Origin: Candidatus Polarisedimenticolia bacterium
GTDB taxonomy: Bacteria; Acidobacteriota; Polarisedimenticolia; Gp22-AA2; AA152
Reading direction: 5' to 3'
Assembly: GCA_036004685.1 (NCBI GenBank)
Contig: DASYRE010000043.1
Location: forward strand, 44,597-108,596
Length of the DNA stretch: 64,000 nucleotides
Part shown: positions 8,581 to 17,063 of the stretch, one piece after another
How the letters are laid out: every line of letters starts with the position of its first letter
Position numbering within the stretch: position 1 is the stretch's first letter
The notes under the pieces: generated by a model
What the model saw: only the letters and a program-made list of their open reading frames with translations
What the model was told of the DNA's origin: nothing
Databases searched by the model: none
Program-made: the position numbers and the translations under genes

Positions 8581-10548
8581 ATGAGCCGACTTCCCGTCGC
8601 ACGCATCACGGCGCTGGCGCTGCTGCTCGTTCCGCTTCCCCTCGCCTCCTGCGCTCGGAAGGCCCCCCCGCCGCCCCGCTTCCAGGCGCTTCGCGAGGAG
8701 TACTTCGTCGGGTTCCTGCAGCGCAATCCCGTGACCTCGACCTACCTGGGCGGCGACGCCTACAACCCGCGGCTCTCGCGGACCCTCCGGACGCTGCGCG
8801 ATTACTCCGAAGCGGGAATCTCGGACGAGGTCGCGTTCTACCGGAAGATCGCCGCCGAGCTCGGAAGCGTCCCGCTCGACTCGCTCTCCGCGGCCGAGAA
8901 GATCGACTGCGCCGTCATGAAATCGCAGCTGGAGTTTCTTCTCCATCAGACGGTCGACCGGAAGTATCACCGCCGCAGCCTGGACACCTACGTGGTGGAG
9001 CCTTTCCGGGCCGTCGACTGGCAGATGCAGCAGATGACCGACCTCGGCGGCGGCAATTACGGCACGGAGGAGGAATGGAGAGCCCTGGGGGAGCGCCTGG
9101 ATCGCATCCCGAGGTATCTCGATCAGGCGCTGGAGAACCTGCGCTCGGGCGTCGCGGCCGGCGACTTTCCGGATCACCGCATGATCGAAACCGACGGCAT
9201 CAAAGCGGCGCAGGCCAACGCCGAGTATTTCGAGAAGAAGCTTCCCGAGCAGGTGAAGACCTATCTCTCGGGGCAGCCGTACCAGGAGGCGATCGAGAGC
9301 CTCGTGGGCCCCCAAGCGCTGGAAGCCGCCTCCGCCTACGCCGATTTCGCGCACGAGCTCTCTCAGATGTTCGTCGACCGGCAGGACGGCGACCAGCTCG
9401 TTTTCAAGGAGGCTTTCCGCGCCGATCGTTACGCCTTGGGGGAGAAAGAGTACGACTGGGCGGTCGCCCACAACCTCCGCGTCGACAAGACGGCGCGGGA
9501 GCTCTTCGACGACGCCGCCGGCAAGGTGGCCGAGACCCAGGCCTTGATGGCGAGGACGGCGCGGCGCATCGGCGAGAAGCGCCGGCTGACGCTCGACTTT
9601 TCCAATCCCACCGCGGAGCGCGCCGCGGTGCGCAAGGTCATGGACTTGCTGTCGGGCGACTTTCCTCGATCCGACGAGGAGATGTTCAAGGGCTATCGGG
9701 AGAAGGCCCTGCAGCTGGTCGAGTTCGCCCGGCAGAAAGGAATGTTCGACCTTCCGGCCGATTACCGCCTGGACATCGTGGAGACTCCGCCGGTCCTGCG
9801 GGACAGCGTCGACGCCGCCTATTACCCGGCCCCGCCCTTTAAGAAGACCGGAGTCGGCCGCTTCTATCTCACTCCGACGGGGAACGATGCCGGCCGTCTG
9901 AAGGAGAACAACTATCACGCCATGGCCGATCTTTGCGCCCACGAGGGATTCCCGGGGCACGACTGGTACTATCAGTTCATGCGGCCGCGCAGCGCCTCGA
10001 TTTCCCCGATTCGCTGGCTGACTCCGGGGGCGGTGGAAGATTCCTCGTCGATGTGGGAAGACAGCATTTCCGCCGAGGGTTGGGCGCTGTACGCCGAGGC
10101 GCTGATGGCCGAGCCCCAGCCGGGCGCGCCGGACGGCTTCTACACCCCGGAGGAGCGCCTCTATCAGCTCCAGGGCCAGCTCTTGCGCGACGCGCGGGTG
10201 CGGCTCGACACGGGCCTCCACACCGGGCGTCTCACGTTCGACGAGGCGGTCGACTATTACACGGAGAACGTCGACTTCCTGCCGCACGCCTGCCGGGCGC
10301 CGAAGGAGGACGACGTGAGACGAGCGTCGTGCGACACGGCGCGGCGGGCCATCTATCGCTATTCCAAGTGGCCCACGCAGGCGATCACCTACCGTCTGGG
10401 CAAATCTGCCATCCAGGATCTGAGGGCCGCCGCCCAGAAAGCAGGCGGGGCGAAGTTCTCCCCGAGGGAGTTCCACGAGAGATTCCTGATGCAGGGATCG
10501 ATTCCGCCGGGCTACTTCGCCGCGGCGTTCCTGGAGGAGGCGCGATGA
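8581..10548 (+). CDS. DUF885 family lipoprotein, predicted zinc peptidase
   Basis: The 655-residue product carries a lipoprotein signal with lipobox LASC near residue 24, so it should be exported and lipid-anchored. The DUF885 signature is intact: HEGFPGH at residues 454-460, a gluzincin-like HExxxGH metal site, and the downstream SAEGWALYAE that supplies the third ligand. Related proteins are annotated as X-Pro or general dipeptidases with weak experimental support. GGAG sits 7 bases before the ATG. The stop overlaps the following M20 peptidase start (ATGA), so the two exported hydrolases are probably made together, suggesting use of external peptides. Length is normal for the family. Confidence 0.85.
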   Translation: MSRLPVARITALALLLVPLPLASCARKAPPPPRFQALREEYFVGFLQRNPVTSTYLGGDAYNPRLSRTLRTLRDYSEAGISDEVAFYRKIAAELGSVPLDSLSAAEKIDCAVMKSQLEFLLHQTVDRKYHRRSLDTYVVEPFRAVDWQMQQMTDLGGGNYGTEEEWRALGERLDRIPRYLDQALENLRSGVAAGDFPDHRMIETDGIKAAQANAEYFEKKLPEQVKTYLSGQPYQEAIESLVGPQALEAASAYADFAHELSQMFVDRQDGDQLVFKEAFRADRYALGEKEYDWAVAHNLRVDKTARELFDDAAGKVAETQALMARTARRIGEKRRLTLDFSNPTAERAAVRKVMDLLSGDFPRSDEEMFKGYREKALQLVEFARQKGMFDLPADYRLDIVETPPVLRDSVDAAYYPAPPFKKTGVGRFYLTPTGNDAGRLKENNYHAMADLCAHEGFPGHDWYYQFMRPRSASISPIRWLTPGAVEDSSSMWEDSISAEGWALYAEALMAEPQPGAPDGFYTPEERLYQLQGQLLRDARVRLDTGLHTGRLTFDEAVDYYTENVDFLPHACRAPKEDDVRRASCDTARRAIYRYSKWPTQAITYRLGKSAIQDLRAAAQKAGGAKFSPREFHERFLMQGSIPPGYFAAAFLEEAR

Positions 10549-11963
10549 GCGATTCGAGGCCAAGACGGAAGCGGCTGCGCGGCGCGGCGATCGCGGCCTT
10601 CCTGGTCTGCGGCTTCGCCGGTCTCGCGCCGGCGGCCGAGCCGATCGATTTCAAGAAGATGGGCGCGGAAGGTCTCGAGCATCTCCGCGCCATCCTCCGG
10701 CTCGACACGAGCAATCCGCCGGGGAACGAGGCGCGCGTGACCGCCTACCTCGCCGAGCAGCTCAAGGCGGCCGGCCTCGAGCCGCGGCTCTTCGAGTCGG
10801 CGCCCTCGCGCGGCAGCCTGATGGTCCGCTTGAAGGGGACCGGCGGCGGCAAGCCGCTCCTGATCATGTCGCACATCGACGTCGTGCCCGTGGAGAAGGA
10901 CCTGTGGAGCGTGCCGCCGTTCGACGCCGTGATCCGGGACGGATTCCTCTGGGGACGCGGCACTTTGGACGACAAAGGCATGGCCGCCGCGGAGCTGACG
11001 ACGATCCTCACGCTCGCCCGCAACCGGATGAGGCTGGCGCGGGACGTCGTCTTCCTGGCCGAGGCGGACGAGGAGGCGGGCGGGACCTACGGGATGGACT
11101 GGCTCCTGGAGCATCACCCCGATCTCTTCGACGCCGAGCTGGTCCTGAACGAAGGAGGGCGGGTCATCTGGAGCGGCGGGAAGGTCCAATACGTCGCGAT
11201 CCAGACGAGCGAGAAGATCTATCAGGATTTCAACGTGATCGCGCGCGGAGTCGCCGGACACTCCTCCATCCCGACGAGCGAGAACCCCGTCTCCCGACTG
11301 GCGGCGGCGCTCGGGCGGATCGCGGCGATCGACTTCCCGGCGCGCCTCAACGCGCAGACGCGAGAGTTCTTCCGGGGGATCGCCTCCACGCTCCCGGGCG
11401 AGATGGCCGGATGCGTCCCCAAGCTGGAGGATTCCCGGGCGGCGCTGCGCTGCGCCGAGATCCTCTCCCGGAACCCCAACTTCAACGCCATGCTCCGGAC
11501 GACCTGCACGCCCACGATCCTGAAGGCCGGCTACAAAGAGAACGTGATCCCGGCCGAGGCCCGGGCCAATCTGAATTGCCGGCTCCTGCCGGGAACCGAC
11601 GTGAAGGCCTTCACGGAAGAGCTCCGCAAGGCGGTGAGCGATCCCAAGGTGGAGGTCGTCCCGGCGCGCGAGTTCAATCCTCCGGCGGGCCCTTCCACGA
11701 CCGACACGCCGCTCTATGCCGCCATCCGCAAGGTCGCGGGGCAGATGGCCCCCGGCGCTCCGGTGGTTCCCTACATGTCGCCGGGAGGCACCGACTCCCA
11801 GGTCCTGCGGCAGCGGGGGATGGTCGCCTACGGAGTGCTCCCGTTTCCCATCCAGGAGGAGGACCTTCGCACGATGCACGCCAACGACGAGAAGATTTCG
11901 CTGGAGGCGTTCACCTGGGGCAACGAGATGCTCTACCGGGTCGTGGCGGAGACGGCCCGGTGA
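10545..11963 (+). CDS. Secreted M20 family metallopeptidase
   Basis: Starting at the ATG that overlaps the DUF885 stop, the protein is 472 residues with a cleavable signal (hydrophobic core near residues 12-27, ending LAPAAE). M20 di-zinc ligands are all present: SHIDVVP (H110, D112), GRGTLDDKG (bridging D near 142), EADEEAGG (catalytic and metal glutamates, 173-177) and the C-terminal His in MHANDE (H445). The dimerisation insert typical of carboxypeptidase-type M20 enzymes lies between. It should remove terminal residues from peptides in the periplasm. An open frame far upstream in the same phase (from 9933) only mirrors the DUF885 gene and is not the start. Confidence 0.9.
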   Translation: MSDSRPRRKRLRGAAIAAFLVCGFAGLAPAAEPIDFKKMGAEGLEHLRAILRLDTSNPPGNEARVTAYLAEQLKAAGLEPRLFESAPSRGSLMVRLKGTGGGKPLLIMSHIDVVPVEKDLWSVPPFDAVIRDGFLWGRGTLDDKGMAAAELTTILTLARNRMRLARDVVFLAEADEEAGGTYGMDWLLEHHPDLFDAELVLNEGGRVIWSGGKVQYVAIQTSEKIYQDFNVIARGVAGHSSIPTSENPVSRLAAALGRIAAIDFPARLNAQTREFFRGIASTLPGEMAGCVPKLEDSRAALRCAEILSRNPNFNAMLRTTCTPTILKAGYKENVIPAEARANLNCRLLPGTDVKAFTEELRKAVSDPKVEVVPAREFNPPAGPSTTDTPLYAAIRKVAGQMAPGAPVVPYMSPGGTDSQVLRQRGMVAYGVLPFPIQEEDLRTMHANDEKISLEAFTWGNEMLYRVVAETAR

Positions 11964-12006
11964 AGCGGCCGAGCCGGCGCCGCCGCCTCACGCCCCGGAG
12001 AGAGGC

Positions 12007-12861
12007 ATGATCCTCATCACCGCCGCCGGCGGAACGGTGGGAGGCGAGCTGGCCAAGCGGCTCGCCTCCGAGGGCGCGCCGTTCCGCGCCGCCTATCATT
12101 CGGAGGGCAAAGCCGCGGCGGCCCGCGCCAACGGCTGGCAGGCCGCGGCCGTCGACTTCGAAAAACCCGAGACGATGCGCTCGGCGCTCACGGGAGCGGA
12201 TGGCCTCTTCCTGGTGGTTCCGGCGACGCCGGCCATGCCGGCGCAGGAAGCGGCGTGGGTCGAGCTGGCCCGGGAAGCGGGCGTGCGGCGTCTGGTGAAG
12301 CTTTCGGTATGGCGCGCTTCGGAAGAGTCCTTCACGTTCGCCCGCTGGAACCGGCAAGGCGAGAAACAGGTGGAATCCGCGGGGATCCCCTACACCTTCC
12401 TGCGGCCCAACAGCTTCATGCAGAACTTCGTGAACGTCTTCTCGGCGGGCATCAAGGAGCACGGAACCTTTTGGATCCCGGCCCCGGCGGCCCGCGTGAG
12501 CCACATCGACGCGCGCGACGTCGCGGCCGCCGCCGCCGTGGCCCTGACGCGGGACGGGCACGAAGGCCGCGCCTACGATCTCAGCGGGCCGGAAGCGCTG
12601 AACTACCACCAGGTCGCGAACACGCTTTCCGTCGTCGCCGGCAAGAAGATCACCTGCGCAGGGGTCTCCGACCTGCAATTCAAGGAAGCGATGCTCCGGC
12701 TCGGGGCCCCGGAGTGGCAGCCCGACGCCGTCAACGATCTGATGCGCTACGCCCTGGACGGCCAGGCTGCCGACGTGCTGGCGTCGGTGCAGGAGATCAC
12801 GGGGCGCAAGCCGACGCCGTTCGAGCGATTCGTCCGAGATTACCGCCCGTTCTTCGCTTGA
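12007..12861 (+). CDS. NmrA-like NAD(P)-binding oxidoreductase
   Basis: This 284-residue cytoplasmic protein starts MILITAAGGTVGGELA, a Rossmann nucleotide-binding loop of the atypical SDR type (GxxGxxG variant). The NmrA/QOR2-like blocks follow: LVKLSVWRASEES, IPYTFLRPNSFMQNF and VSHIDARDVAAAAAV. Family members reduce quinones or act as redox sensors; no catalytic Tyr-xxx-Lys pair is obvious, as usual for NmrA proteins. GGAGAGAGG lies just before the ATG. It sits 43 bp after the M20 gene and 12 bp before the AIM24 gene, so it may belong to a longer transcript, but a shared pathway cannot be named. Confidence 0.82.
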   Translation: MILITAAGGTVGGELAKRLASEGAPFRAAYHSEGKAAAARANGWQAAAVDFEKPETMRSALTGADGLFLVVPATPAMPAQEAAWVELAREAGVRRLVKLSVWRASEESFTFARWNRQGEKQVESAGIPYTFLRPNSFMQNFVNVFSAGIKEHGTFWIPAPAARVSHIDARDVAAAAAVALTRDGHEGRAYDLSGPEALNYHQVANTLSVVAGKKITCAGVSDLQFKEAMLRLGAPEWQPDAVNDLMRYALDGQAADVLASVQEITGRKPTPFERFVRDYRPFFA

Positions 12862-12873
12862 CAGGAGGATTCC

Positions 12874-13602
12874 ATGCAGATCGACGTGCGTTATCAGCCC
12901 GCCTATTCGCTCGCCCTGGTGGCCCTGGCCGCCGAAGAGTCGATTCAGGCGGAAGCCGGCGCGATGGTGAGCATGACCTCGAACATCGAGGTGGCGACCT
13001 CGATGAAGGGAGGCATCCTCGGGGCGATCACGCGATCCGTCCTGGGCGGCGAGACCCTCTTCGCGAACACCTTCACCTCCCGCCGGGGCGCCGGCGAGAT
13101 CACGCTCGCCCCCGCGCTTCCCGGCGACATCGGCTCGCTGGTCCTTGCGAACGAGACGCTCTACGTCCAGTCGGGCTCCTTCCTCGCCGGGGCGCCGGAG
13201 CTCAACCTCGATCTGAAGTGGGGCGGGGCGCGGACCTTCTTCGGCTCGGAAGGGCTGTTCCTGCTGCGCGCCTCGGGCAGCGGGCCGATCATCCTGAGCT
13301 CGTACGGCGCCATCCACAAGGTGAGCCTCGACGGGCGGCAGCCCTACCTTTGCGACACCGGCCACGTCGTCGCCTTCACGCAGAACCTCTCGTTCGACGT
13401 GCGCCGGGTCGGAAACTGGAAATCGACCCTGCTGTCGGGGGAAGGGCTCGTCTGTGAGTTCAAGGGGGCGGGCGACCTCTACCTGCAGACCCGATCCACG
13501 CAGGCCTTCCTTTCCTGGCTGATCCCGCGCATCCCGGGTCGCAGCGGCGGGGGCGGCGGACAGGGGGCGGGCGTGCTGGGGAACATCCTCCGGGGCGACT
13601 GA
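12874..13602 (+). CDS. AIM24 family protein (TIGR00266-like)
   Basis: The 242-residue product shows the AIM24/TIGR00266 pattern: QAEAGAMVSMTSNIEV near the N-terminus, GGETLFANTF, QSGSFLA, and GLFLLRASGSGPIILSSYG. The C-terminus ends in a glycine-rich tail (about residues 223-240). Members form a double-stranded beta-helix jelly-roll and are assigned to mitochondrial biogenesis in yeast; the bacterial function is unknown. A strong AGGAGG ribosome site precedes the ATG. The gene is 12 bp after the NmrA-like gene and 18 bp before the methyltransferase gene, both on the same strand. No signal peptide or membrane segment is apparent. Confidence 0.85.
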   Translation: MQIDVRYQPAYSLALVALAAEESIQAEAGAMVSMTSNIEVATSMKGGILGAITRSVLGGETLFANTFTSRRGAGEITLAPALPGDIGSLVLANETLYVQSGSFLAGAPELNLDLKWGGARTFFGSEGLFLLRASGSGPIILSSYGAIHKVSLDGRQPYLCDTGHVVAFTQNLSFDVRRVGNWKSTLLSGEGLVCEFKGAGDLYLQTRSTQAFLSWLIPRIPGRSGGGGGQGAGVLGNILRGD

Positions 13603-13620
13603 GCCCGGACCCCACCCGCC

Positions 13621-14499
13621 ATGGGCGCCGCCTCTCCCGTCATCCGCAACATCTCCGACACCGCGCGGTGGGTCGCCATCTATCGGGCGATGGAGACGGA
13701 GCGTCCCGACTCCCATTTCCACGATCCCTACGCGCGCATGCTGGCGGGAGAGAGGGGGGAGGAAATCTTCCGCCGCATGCCGGGCGCGCGGCTCTCCGCC
13801 TGGCCCCTGGTGGTGCGGACCTGCGTCTTCGACGAGCTGATTCTGCGGTCGGTCGAACGGGAAGGGGCCGACACCGTCCTGAATCTCGCCGCCGGACTGG
13901 ACACGCGCCCGTACCGGCTTCCCCTGCCGGCGGAGCTGCGCTGGATCGAAGTCGACCTTCCCGAGATCCTGGCCTACAAGGACGAGAAGCTGGCCTCGGA
14001 AAGGCCGCGCTGCCTTCGCGAGTCGGTGATGATGGACCTCGCGGACGTCGCGGCGCGGCGCCGTCTGTTCGAGCGCGTCGCCGCTTCCTCGCGGAAGGCG
14101 GTGATCGTCACCGAGGGATTCCTGGCTTACCTGAAGGAGGCGGACGTGGCCTCGCTGGCCGGCGATCTCAACCATCCCAGCTTCCGATGGTGGATCATCG
14201 ACCTGGCCTCTCCCCTGCTCCTGCGGCGGATGCAGAAGATCTACGGAAAAACCCTCGCCCAGGGCGACGCGCGCATGCAGTTCGCGCCGGCGGAAGGGAC
14301 GGAGTTCTTTCGCAAGCTGGGCTGGGCTGAAGTGGAATTCCGCTCTGTGTGGGAGGAAGCCCGGCGCCTGCGGCGGGAGATGCCGTGCGCCTGGCTCTGG
14401 CGGCTGGTCGCGCGACTCTCCCCGGCCTCGCGGCGCGAAGCGTTCCGCAGGATGGGAGCGACGGTGCTCCTGGCGCGCCTCCCCGGGAAGCAGGCCTGA
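13621..14499 (+). CDS. Class I SAM-dependent methyltransferase, TIGR00027/LCM-like
   Basis: At 292 residues this matches bacterial leucine-carboxyl-methyltransferase-like enzymes. ISDTARWVAIYRAMETERPD at the N-terminus is nearly diagnostic, followed by the SAM-binding NLAAGLDTRPYRL (about residues 85-97), EVDLPEILAYKDE and VTEGFLAYL. The natural substrate of this family in bacteria is mostly unknown; some members O-methylate natural products. No ribosome site is seen before the ATG, so translation may depend on the gene upstream, 18 bp away. Its TGA stop abuts the stop of the convergent M28 peptidase gene with no gap (14499/14500), leaving no room for a bidirectional terminator outside coding sequence. 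Confidence 0.85.
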   Translation: MGAASPVIRNISDTARWVAIYRAMETERPDSHFHDPYARMLAGERGEEIFRRMPGARLSAWPLVVRTCVFDELILRSVEREGADTVLNLAAGLDTRPYRLPLPAELRWIEVDLPEILAYKDEKLASERPRCLRESVMMDLADVAARRRLFERVAASSRKAVIVTEGFLAYLKEADVASLAGDLNHPSFRWWIIDLASPLLLRRMQKIYGKTLAQGDARMQFAPAEGTEFFRKLGWAEVEFRSVWEEARRLRREMPCAWLWRLVARLSPASRREAFRRMGATVLLARLPGKQA

Positions 14500-16182
14500 T
14501 CAGTTCGCCGCTTTCCAGCTCGCCTTGCGGGCGGCGAGGAACTCGTCCCCCGGCTGCCAGGAGGGCAGCTTGTCCTGGGAGGCGACGACCCACCCGATCG
14601 CCCCGGCGATCCTCCCCAGCTTGACCAGCCCTGAGAAATCCCAGGAGGAATCGAACTCATCCCCGGGGCGATGATAGCGGTTCTCGTTGTAGTCCTCCCA
14701 CTGCTTCTTTCCCCACGCCGGGTCCTTCCCCTCGAAGGTATCTCCCTGATCGATCGACACGGCGGGGATTCCGACCTTCGCGAAGTTGAAATGATCGGAG
14801 CGGTAATACGATCCCTGGCCGGGCTCGGGATCCGGAACGTTCTTGAAATTGTACTGGCGCTCCGCCCAGGCGATCACCGGCCCGAGCGTGGTCTTGTCGC
14901 TTCCCAGGAAGGTGTAGGTGAGCGCCTCACCCAGCACCTGGATGCCGTCGATGTTCAGATTGGCGGCGATCCTTCCCGGGGGGAAGGTGGGATGCGCGGC
15001 ATAGTACTGCGAGCCTCGCAGTCCCCCCTCCTCCGCGGCGGCCGCCATGAAGAGGATGGACCGCGGCGGCCGGGCTCCGCGCGACGCGGCTTCCTGATAG
15101 GCCCGGGCGATCTCGAGGATGGTGCCGACGCCGGTCGCGTTGTCGATCGCGCCGTTGAAGATGGCGTCGCCGTTCTCCGGCTTGCCCACGCCGAGGTGGT
15201 CGTAGTGCGCGGTGAAGACCACCGCCTCCTTCTTCTTCGCCGGATCGGCTCCCTCGAGGAGCCCGAGGACGTTGGCGGTCTCCACCTTGCGCACCTTGGA
15301 GACGATGTGCGACGTCACGGTGATTCCCAGGGGGATGGGGCGGAACTGCCGCCGGGCCGCCTCGTCGCGCGCCTCGTCGAGGCTCTTGCCGGCGAGCCGG
15401 AACACCTCGCGGGCCTTCGCCTCGGTGATCCAGGACTCGAGCTTCAGCGCGCGGTCTCCCGGCGCGCGCCCGACGAACGGCTGCTCCTTCGACCAGGAGT
15501 TCTGGACGACGTTGAAGCCGTATCCCGCCGACGGCGTGGTGTGGATCAGGATGACCCCTTCGGCCCCTTTCTTGAGTCCCATCTCGAATTTGTAGGTCCA
15601 GCGGCCGTAATAGGTCAGGGCGGGACCGCCGAACAGCTTGGGATCGGGCGAGGGGGGATCGTTCACCAGCATCAAGAGAGTCTTGCCGGTCACGTCGACT
15701 CCTTTGTAATCGTCCCAATCGAATTCCGGCGCGACGATCCCGTAGCCGACGAAGACGAGGCTCGAATGCTGATCGGTGACTCTCTGCTCGGTGCGCGACC
15801 AGGCGACGTAATCGTCGAGGTACTTCAGGGGAACGCTGCCCCGCGGCCCCGCGAGCTTCAGGCTGCTTCCGGAATCGGTCGTGATTCCCATCAGCGGCAC
15901 TCTCTGGAAGTAGCTTCCGTCCGCGGCCCCGGGCTTGAGTCCCAGCAGCTCGAACATGGTGGCGATGTAAGCCGAAGCGAGGACCCCGCCGCGCTGTCCC
16001 GTCCCGCGGCCTTCCAGAAGATCGCTCGAGAGGAGCTTCACGTGGGCGCGGATGCGGGCGGCCTCGATGCCGTCGAGCGCCGCCCGGGCCTTGCGGGGAA
16101 GACGAAAGCTCGCTTCCTGGGCCGTCACGCCGGTGAGCGCCACGGCCGCGATGAAGGACAAAAGAAGAGCGCTTCGACGCAT
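14500..16182 (-). CDS. Secreted M28 family aminopeptidase with PA domain
   Basis: The 560-residue protein has a signal peptide (MRRSALLLSFIAAVALTG) and is exported. A PA-type insert lies at about residues 120-245, before the M28 zinc domain. Metal-site motifs are visible: TAHYDHLG (first His and an Asp), AIDNATGVG (bridging Asp), AAEEGGLRGS (catalytic and ligand Glu pair), NIDG and RSDHFNF (last His). M28 enzymes remove N-terminal residues from peptides. The start at 16182 has GGAGG eight bases upstream on the minus strand; the open frame extends further only as a shadow of the adjacent gene. An extended -10 (TGCTATACT) lies about 70 bases upstream. Confidence 0.9.
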   Translation of the reverse strand: MRRSALLLSFIAAVALTGVTAQEASFRLPRKARAALDGIEAARIRAHVKLLSSDLLEGRGTGQRGGVLASAYIATMFELLGLKPGAADGSYFQRVPLMGITTDSGSSLKLAGPRGSVPLKYLDDYVAWSRTEQRVTDQHSSLVFVGYGIVAPEFDWDDYKGVDVTGKTLLMLVNDPPSPDPKLFGGPALTYYGRWTYKFEMGLKKGAEGVILIHTTPSAGYGFNVVQNSWSKEQPFVGRAPGDRALKLESWITEAKAREVFRLAGKSLDEARDEAARRQFRPIPLGITVTSHIVSKVRKVETANVLGLLEGADPAKKKEAVVFTAHYDHLGVGKPENGDAIFNGAIDNATGVGTILEIARAYQEAASRGARPPRSILFMAAAAEEGGLRGSQYYAAHPTFPPGRIAANLNIDGIQVLGEALTYTFLGSDKTTLGPVIAWAERQYNFKNVPDPEPGQGSYYRSDHFNFAKVGIPAVSIDQGDTFEGKDPAWGKKQWEDYNENRYHRPGDEFDSSWDFSGLVKLGRIAGAIGWVVASQDKLPSWQPGDEFLAARKASWKAAN

Positions 16183-16251
16183 CGTCGGCCTCCGAGAATT
16201 CGCGGGAATGGGGAATCGGACCGGGGCGATCGGGCGCCCCGACGCGGCGAA

Positions 16252-16257
16252 AGTATA
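16252..16257 (-). promoter_or_regulatory. Extended -10 element for the M28 peptidase gene
   Basis: On the minus strand TGC precedes TATACT, an extended -10 that can work without a good -35; none is visible. The site is about 70 bases upstream of the ATG at 16182, in the gap after the isoaspartyl methyltransferase gene. Confidence 0.45.
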
Positions 16258-16292
16258 GCACCACGCCCGAGGGCGGCATCGAGAGCCGGAAG

Positions 16293-16988
16293 TCATGGGG
16301 ATCGGGTGAAGGGAACGAACCGGACGGGAAGAACGTGCCGCGCCTGGAGCCGGCCGTCCGAGTCCTTGGCGACCAGCTGGAGGCTCTGCACCGCGCCCGT
16401 CGGCCCGACCGGAATCACCAGCCGGCCTCCTGGTTTGAGCTGCTCGAGCAACGGCTCGGGCACTTCCTCCGGGGCCGCGGTGACGAGGATCACGTCGAAC
16501 GGCGCCGCCTCGGGCCATCCCTGGAAGCCGTCGCCGACTCTCACCTGAACGTTCGCGTAGCCGAGATCCTTCAATCGGCGGGCCGCTTCGGCTCCGAGCT
16601 CCGGGACGATCTCGATCGTGAAGACCTCCTTCACGAGCCGCGACAGGACGGCGGCCTGGTATCCCGAGCCGGTCCCCACCTCCAGGGCGCGATCCCCGGG
16701 CATCGGGCGGGCCAGATCGGTCATCAAGGCCACGATGTAGGGCTGGGAGATCGCCTGGCCGTGGCCGATGGAAAGCGGCCGGTCGTCGTAGGCCGCGGCG
16801 CGCTCGGCCTCGGGAACGAAGCGGTGGCGGGGAATCTCGAGCATGGCGGAAACGACCCGCTCGTCGGTCACGCCGCGAGACTGCACCTGCTCGGAGACCA
16901 TCCGCTTTCTCTCCTCCTCGAAGGAGCCCGGAGGAGCGCAGGAGGCCAGCAGAGCCAGGCCGCCGAGGATCAGGCAGGTCCGTGTCAA
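16293..16988 (-). CDS. pcm: Protein-L-isoaspartate O-methyltransferase with lipoprotein signal
   Basis: The 231-residue enzyme shows the PCMT motifs: MVSEQVQSRGVTDERV, IPRHRFVP, YDDRPLSIGHGQAISQPYIVA, the SAM loop LEVGTGSGYQAAVLS, and FTIEIVPEL. PCMT methylates isoaspartyl residues to start their repair. Unlike the cytoplasmic form, this one opens with a lipoprotein signal and lipobox LASC, predicting a membrane-anchored extracytoplasmic protein, where SAM is not expected. The start codon is TTG, supported by GGAGG spaced seven bases upstream; no ATG fits. It lies 110 bp upstream of the M28 gene on the same strand. Confidence 0.88.
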   Translation of the reverse strand: MTRTCLILGGLALLASCAPPGSFEEERKRMVSEQVQSRGVTDERVVSAMLEIPRHRFVPEAERAAAYDDRPLSIGHGQAISQPYIVALMTDLARPMPGDRALEVGTGSGYQAAVLSRLVKEVFTIEIVPELGAEAARRLKDLGYANVQVRVGDGFQGWPEAAPFDVILVTAAPEEVPEPLLEQLKPGGRLVIPVGPTGAVQSLQLVAKDSDGRLQARHVLPVRFVPFTRSP

Positions 16989-17051
16989 AGGTTTCCTCCG
17001 GCCGCATCGTAGCGCATCGAGGCGCCGGCCGGTTGCATCGCCGGCCGGGGC

Positions 17052-17057
17052 TATAAT
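17052..17057 (+). promoter_or_regulatory. TATAAT -10 box directly before the BON-domain gene
   Basis: A perfect TATAAT is followed by six bases (GGGAGT) and the ATG at 17064, so the transcript would start at the initiation codon. TTGCAT at 17033-17038 is only 13 bases upstream, too close for a standard -35. This is one of four such arrangements in the window. Confidence 0.55.
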
Positions 17058-17063
17058 GGGAGT

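Noticed and set aside
11911..14175. 754-codon minus-strand open frame
   Set aside because: It spans three confident plus-strand genes (NmrA-like, AIM24, methyltransferase) and has no motif.
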